64,000 nucleotides of DNA from Bacteroidota bacterium (lineage in GTDB: Bacteria; Bacteroidota; Bacteroidia; Bacteroidales; JAGONC01): positions 1-64,000 of the forward strand of contig JAKLFC010000007.1 in NCBI GenBank assembly GCA_022711405.1, written 5' to 3'. Positions 60,248 to 64,000 of this stretch are shown in pieces. The stretch's first letter is position 1; each line of letters begins with the position of its first letter. Both the position numbers and the translations under genes were made by a program. The notes beneath the pieces were generated by a model. That model made no database searches, had not been told where the DNA came from, and saw only the letters and a program-made list of their open reading frames with translations.

Positions 60248-61915
60248 GTGAACCGGAAATTGCTCATCATCGTGATCGTATCACTGGTAATATCCCTTAC
60301 CGGAATCATTCTCATCCAGTTATTCTGGATCAGGAATGCCATCAGGGTTAAAGAAGAGCTGTTCGACAACAGTGTCAACCGTGCTCTTCAGGCTACCGCC
60401 AGTGCTCTGGAGATCAAGGATAATTACAGGATCATCAGCAATAAATTTAAAAATCCGGGTGAGGATTCAGCCCAGCTTTTCTGGGAAGACTCCATTGGTT
60501 CTCAAATCAATGTGCACAGGATATCCATTGATTCACTCCAGGACAGATCGTTGCCCGCTGGTCCCGGATTCGTTGCAATTTCAACGTCCGACGAGGACAA
60601 GCATGCATATACTATTAAATGGACTGACAGCGCCTCCAGGAATAAAGCGCTGGTTTACAATGGGGATGAGAAAGTTTTCATGCGGATTGACACACTGAAT
60701 GAAGGGCATGATGACGAAATGATTTTTATCACCCGGCAGAATGGAAACGACGATTCACTCTACATTGTCGTTAACCAGCAGGTCAGGAAAATAAAAACGA
60801 AAAAGGAATCCCTCGAAAAGGTCTTTGAGAAGATGGTGATCGAGGTAACCACCGACCCTGTTCCATTGAATAAAAGGATCCAACTATCCCAGACTCAGGA
60901 CCTGCTCCGGCTGGAGCTTCAAAACCAGGGGATTACACTTCCTTTTGAGTTTGGGGTCTTCACCGGTACAGACAACATGACCCTACCTGTTCACAGCGAA
61001 TCTTTTCATTTGTCGGACAGGCATTCTGCGTATAAAGTGAACCTGTTCCCCAACGATGCCTTTGCCCCTGCTACCTTTCTGGCGCTTAAATTTCCCGATA
61101 AAAGGGCACAACTGCTGCGTTCGGTGTTATGGCTTCTTGCCAGCTCAGCCCTGCTCACACTGTTCATAATTGTCACTTTTGGGATGACAGTATCCTTTAT
61201 CCTGAAACAAAAAAAGATCTCGGACATAAAATCTGATTTCATTAATAATATGACCCATGAGTTCAAGACTCCAATCGCTACCATATCACTTGCAGCGGAC
61301 GCCATTTCCGATGACCATGTTTTGTCTGACAAAAGCAGGGTGAATTATTTTCTTGGGATTATCCGGCAGGAGAACAAACGCATGAACAACCAGGTGGAAA
61401 ATGTGCTGCAGATGGCCCTCCTGGATAAAAAGGATTTCGCGCTTCATTTCGAGTTACTTGATATTCATGAACTCATAAAACAATCCGTGACCCATATCAG
61501 CCTTCAGGTTGAAAAGCTCAGCGGGACCCTTCATTCGGAGCTTCATGCTGAACATCGATGGCTCCAAACCGATCGGATTCATTTCACTAACCTGATCTAC
61601 AACCTGCTGGACAATGCCATCAAGTATTCGCAGGACAAGCCTGAGATCAGGATAACTACCTGGAATACAAAGGGAGGCATCAGCATTTCAGTGGAAGATA
61701 AAGGGATAGGACTTACTCCGGTCGAAAAAAGTAAGATATTTGATAAATTCTACCGCCAGGCAACAGGGAATGTTCATAACGTCAAAGGCTTTGGCCTGGG
61801 GCTGAGCTATGTTAAAGCGATCGTGCTTCTCCACAGGGGCGAAATAACAGTCGATAGTGAAGTTGGCAAGGGAAGCAGGTTTACGGTGTGGTTGCCGGGG
61901 GCGGTTGACGGTTGA
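60248..61915 (+). CDS. Sensor histidine kinase (RprX-like)
   Basis: 555 residues, GTG start. Membrane segments at 5-28 and about 287-318 flank a periplasmic sensor domain of about 255 residues. H box INNMTHEFKTPIATIS (His near 337), N box NLLDNAIKYS, G1 VEDKGIGLTP and G2 GFGLGLSYVKA are intact, so it should be active. Layout and sensor size resemble Bacteroides RprX. The last codons (AVDG and stop) are formed by the GGTTGAC heptamer tract, so the native C-terminus has been changed by the repeat. The response regulator gene follows after 54 bases. Signal unknown; the acidic protein across the spacer could take part. Confidence 0.92.
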   Translation: MNRKLLIIVIVSLVISLTGIILIQLFWIRNAIRVKEELFDNSVNRALQATASALEIKDNYRIISNKFKNPGEDSAQLFWEDSIGSQINVHRISIDSLQDRSLPAGPGFVAISTSDEDKHAYTIKWTDSASRNKALVYNGDEKVFMRIDTLNEGHDDEMIFITRQNGNDDSLYIVVNQQVRKIKTKKESLEKVFEKMVIEVTTDPVPLNKRIQLSQTQDLLRLELQNQGITLPFEFGVFTGTDNMTLPVHSESFHLSDRHSAYKVNLFPNDAFAPATFLALKFPDKRAQLLRSVLWLLASSALLTLFIIVTFGMTVSFILKQKKISDIKSDFINNMTHEFKTPIATISLAADAISDDHVLSDKSRVNYFLGIIRQENKRMNNQVENVLQMALLDKKDFALHFELLDIHELIKQSVTHISLQVEKLSGTLHSELHAEHRWLQTDRIHFTNLIYNLLDNAIKYSQDKPEIRITTWNTKGGISISVEDKGIGLTPVEKSKIFDKFYRQATGNVHNVKGFGLGLSYVKAIVLLHRGEITVDSEVGKGSRFTVWLPGAVDG

Positions 61916-61923
61916 CGGTTGAC
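61902..61923 (+). repeat. GGTTGAC heptamer tract overlapping the kinase stop codon
   Basis: Three tandem GGTTGAC units. The TGA stop of the kinase (61913-61915) lies inside the second. Confidence 0.9.
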
Positions 61924-61941
61924 AATCATAAACAATTCCAC

Positions 61942-61968
61942 TACCCCATAGGGGTACAAGTATTGTAG
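61942..61968 (+). repeat. Hairpin leader element, copy upstream of the response regulator gene
   Basis: ACCCC, loop ATA, GGGGT, then ACAAGTATTGTAG. It ends one base before the ATG at 61970. 25 of 27 positions match the copy at 54696-54722 in the orientation of the downstream gene. Confidence 0.8.
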
Positions 61969-61969
61969 C

Positions 61970-62659
61970 ATGGTAGCGAAAATATTTCTGGTAGAGGATG
62001 ACGAAAATTTCGGATCGGTGTTGAAGCTGTATCTGGAAATGCACAATTACGAAGTGCATTGGGAGATGGATGGCGCACGCGCCATCGCCGATTTTCGGAA
62101 AACGGTTTTCGATATCTGCATCCTGGATGTCATGCTGCCGCATATCGATGGGTTCTCCATTGCCAGGCATATAAAGAAGACCGAACCAGCATTGCCGGTG
62201 ATCTTTCTTACAGCAAAAACACTTAAACAGGATGAGGTTGAAGGATACAGGATCGGTGCTGATGATTACATTAAAAAACCTTTCGATTCAGAGGTTTTGT
62301 TATACAAGATACAGGCAGTACTAAAAAGAAATCCGGGGAAATCAACCTTACTGGAAGATCCACCCTTTTTTCAAATTGGCACCTTTCAATTTCAGTATAC
62401 GACCCGTTGCCTGATACTCGGGAAAAATCAAAAAACACTCTCCCCCAAAGAAGCGGATCTCCTGCACCTGCTCTGTCTTCACATGAACAACGTTCTGTCG
62501 CGTGAAACGGCACTTAAAACCATCTGGGGCAACGACACCTACTTCACGACCCGCTCCATGGATGTCTATATCACAAGGCTACGGAAATACTTTCAGGATG
62601 ATCCCATGATCGAGATTGAGAATATCCATGGCAGCGGGTATCGCCTGATTGCCAGATAA
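61970..62659 (+). CDS. Response regulator, OmpR/PhoB family (RprY-like)
   Basis: 229 residues. Receiver domain 1-120: acidic pocket VEDDEN, phospho-acceptor Asp in ICILDVMLP (near 53), Lys in IKKPFD (near 103). Winged-helix DNA-binding domain about 130-229 (KEADLLHLLCLHMNNVLSRE, TTRSMDVYITRLRKYF, GSGYRL). Partner of the kinase encoded 54 bases upstream; RprY of Bacteroides is the nearest family I recognise. Its own leader is the hairpin element, which may set its level relative to the kinase. The GTTAAA boxes at 60183 are a candidate target. Confidence 0.95.
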   Translation: MVAKIFLVEDDENFGSVLKLYLEMHNYEVHWEMDGARAIADFRKTVFDICILDVMLPHIDGFSIARHIKKTEPALPVIFLTAKTLKQDEVEGYRIGADDYIKKPFDSEVLLYKIQAVLKRNPGKSTLLEDPPFFQIGTFQFQYTTRCLILGKNQKTLSPKEADLLHLLCLHMNNVLSRETALKTIWGNDTYFTTRSMDVYITRLRKYFQDDPMIEIENIHGSGYRLIAR

Positions 62660-62679
62660 GATCCTCATTATCAATCTAT

Positions 62680-62730
62680 TTAACTATTTAACAATTTAAC
62701 AATCGAACAATTGAACAATGAAACAATGAA
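62680..62730. repeat. AACAATnn octamer tract
   Basis: AACAATTT, AACAATCG, AACAATTG, AACAATGA, AACAATGA: five consecutive octamers at 62690-62729 preceded by a degenerate part. The tract supplies the -33 TTG of the branching-enzyme promoter. Confidence 0.85.
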
Positions 62731-62739
62731 CTACCTTTG
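62711..62739 (+). promoter_or_regulatory. Promoter of the branching-enzyme gene
   Basis: TTG (62711-62713), an 18-base spacer and TACCTTTG (62732-62739), 24 bases before the ATG at 62764. The -33 part is inside the octamer tract. Confidence 0.65.
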
Positions 62740-62763
62740 TCCCCAATTATTAACCACAAAGGT

Positions 62764-64000
62764 ATGATACCCGAAAAATTTCGCATCCTGAAAATCGTAA
62801 AAGATGATCCCTGGCTGCTTCCAGCCGCCGGGGATGTATTTGCCCGGTATCAACGTTACAAGGAACGCCTCGGGTATATCGAAAGATATGCCGGAAGCCT
62901 CTCCGCCTTCGCTAATGCATATCAGCACTTTGGAATTAGCAGCGATCCAGTCAGGAAAGGATGGGTGTACAGGGAATGGGCGCCGAAAGCCAAGGCCCTT
63001 TTTTTAAAAGGCGACTTCAACAACTGGAATCCCTACGCGCATCCGCTTACTCCAGTCGGTAACGGTGTATGGGAACTATTTATCGACGGTGATATCTACA
63101 AGCATTCATTCATTCACGGAAGCAGGATCAAAGTGGTGGTGGGGGGGGGTAATCAGGTCCGCGACCGGATCCCTGCCTACATCCGGCGGGTGGTTCAGGA
63201 TGACCAGACTAAGGACTTCTCCGGACAGGTGTGGCTCCCCGGAAAATTCAACTGGGAAAACGACCGTTTTTCGCTGGGTGAACTGAAAGAATTACTGATC
63301 TATGAATGTCACATGGGTATGGCTCAGGAACACGAAGGCATCGGCTCCTATCATGAGTTCACATCCCGTATCCTTCCACGCATTAAAAAAGCAGGTTACA
63401 ACGCCATCCAGATGATGGCGATACAGGAGCACCCCTATTACGGATCGTTTGGGTACCATGTCTCAAACTTCTTTGCACCTTCATCCCGTTTCGGCACGCC
63501 GGAGGATCTGAAGAACCTCGTCAAGACCGCCCATCAGATGGGACTTGCCGTGATCATGGATATCGTCCATTCGCATACCGTAAAGAACCTCAACGAAGGA
63601 CTCAACGAATTTGACGGCTCCGATCACCAGTATTTTCATCCGGGCGGACGCGGGGAACATCCGGGATGGGACTCAAAACTCTTCGATTATGGAAAATGGG
63701 AAGTGCTGCAGTTCCTGCTGTCCAACGTAAAATACTGGATGAAGGAGTTCCATTTCGACGGATTCCGGTTCGACGGGGTGGGCTCCATGATGTACTTCCA
63801 TCACGGCAACGACGTGATCGACAGCCGCGACAAATATTTCAACGAAGGTGTGGAATGGGATGCAATCACCTACCTGCAGCTGGCCAACCAGCTGATCCAC
63901 ACGATCAATCCACATGCTGTGGTCATCGCCGAGGATGTCACGGGCATGCCCGGACTGTGCAAGCCGATCCCCGACGGGGGTATCGGCTTTGATTACCGGC
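62764..64000 (+). CDS. glgB: 1,4-alpha-glucan branching enzyme, GH13_8 type (partial, runs off the right edge)
   Basis: 412 codons to the window end, with no stop. Introduces alpha-1,6 branches in glycogen. N-terminal helical segment, CBM48 (about 60-110: REWAPKAKALFLKGDFNNWN, ELFIDGDIYKHSF), then the GH13 barrel: YECHMGMAQEHEGIGSYHEF, MAIQEHPYYGSFGYHVSNFF, VIMDIVHSHTVKN. The nucleophile Asp is in DGFRFDGVGSMMY (near 337) and the acid Glu in VVIAEDVTGMPG (near 390). Sequence resembles the eukaryotic-like branching enzymes of Bacteroidota. A run of nine G lies at 63141-63149 where relatives have a non-repetitive loop; the frame is intact as given. Confidence 0.93.
   Translation, partial: MIPEKFRILKIVKDDPWLLPAAGDVFARYQRYKERLGYIERYAGSLSAFANAYQHFGISSDPVRKGWVYREWAPKAKALFLKGDFNNWNPYAHPLTPVGNGVWELFIDGDIYKHSFIHGSRIKVVVGGGNQVRDRIPAYIRRVVQDDQTKDFSGQVWLPGKFNWENDRFSLGELKELLIYECHMGMAQEHEGIGSYHEFTSRILPRIKKAGYNAIQMMAIQEHPYYGSFGYHVSNFFAPSSRFGTPEDLKNLVKTAHQMGLAVIMDIVHSHTVKNLNEGLNEFDGSDHQYFHPGGRGEHPGWDSKLFDYGKWEVLQFLLSNVKYWMKEFHFDGFRFDGVGSMMYFHHGNDVIDSRDKYFNEGVEWDAITYLQLANQLIHTINPHAVVIAEDVTGMPGLCKPIPDGGIGFDYR

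Overview
The window is chromosomal DNA of a Bacteroidota bacterium, probably an uncultured relative of the Bacteroidales or Marinilabiliales. Evidence: promoters of the Bacteroidota type (TAnnTTTG -7 boxes, several with a TTG -33 box 17-20 bases upstream), a C-terminal type IX secretion sorting domain, a GH92 lipoprotein, FKBP lipoproteins, and the typical block bamD-rpoZ-coaBC-DUF4835-recN. Most genes use ATG with no strong Shine-Dalgarno; one clear GGAGG (before 34788) is the exception. I see no phage, insertion sequence, CRISPR array or rRNA. Two tRNAs are present, Ser(CGA) and Arg(UCU).

Layout. 1-6.0 kb: tRNA-Ser, an M23/LysM peptidase, the operon GTPase-pyrB-pyrI, and argS. 6.2-13.9 kb: a 1000-residue T9SS-secreted protein, and a C69 dipeptidase overlapping a GH92 alpha-mannosidase lipoprotein. 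14-17 kb: a KAS III-like enzyme and a BamA-type barrel. 17.1-22.1 kb: a tight four-gene cell-surface operon (barrel protein, TIG/Kelch lipoprotein, barrel protein, WD40 protein). 22-34 kb: housekeeping genes (rlmN, ndk, nrnA-like, two FKBP lipoproteins, galK, bamD, rpoZ, coaBC, DUF4835, recN, fabI). 34-44 kb: TonB-domain protein, two acyl-CoA dehydrogenases, clpC, gyrA, TPR protein, msrA. 45-47 kb: an SDR/epimerase paired with a eukaryotic-type steroid 5-alpha-reductase homologue. 47-56 kb: uncharacterised genes, an adenylate cyclase with periplasmic TPRs next to a peptidase-E-like protein that lacks its serine, and a secreted CotH-like kinase candidate next to a secreted ankyrin/PPP-phosphatase fusion. 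56-64 kb: two flavoenzymes, a phosphoesterase, an acidic secreted protein divergent from a histidine kinase/response regulator pair, and the 5' two thirds of a glycogen branching enzyme that runs off the right edge.

The most unusual content is between the genes. At least a dozen spacers carry degenerate tandem repeats of 7 or 8 bases in several sequence families; three begin at or overlap a stop codon. A separate hairpin element (ACCCC-RTA-GGGGT followed by RCAAGTATTGTAG) lies directly upstream of two genes in the same orientation, with a diverged third copy upstream of tRNA-Ser. Two intergenic regions look like operators: a cluster of ACTTAAT half-sites before 47917, and three GTTAAA boxes at exact 10-base spacing between the acidic-protein gene and the two-component operon.

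Coordinates include stop codons. Where an upstream in-frame extension was possible, I chose the start from promoter position, signal peptide or family length, and give the reason. Functional calls rest on motif recognition by eye, not on database searches.
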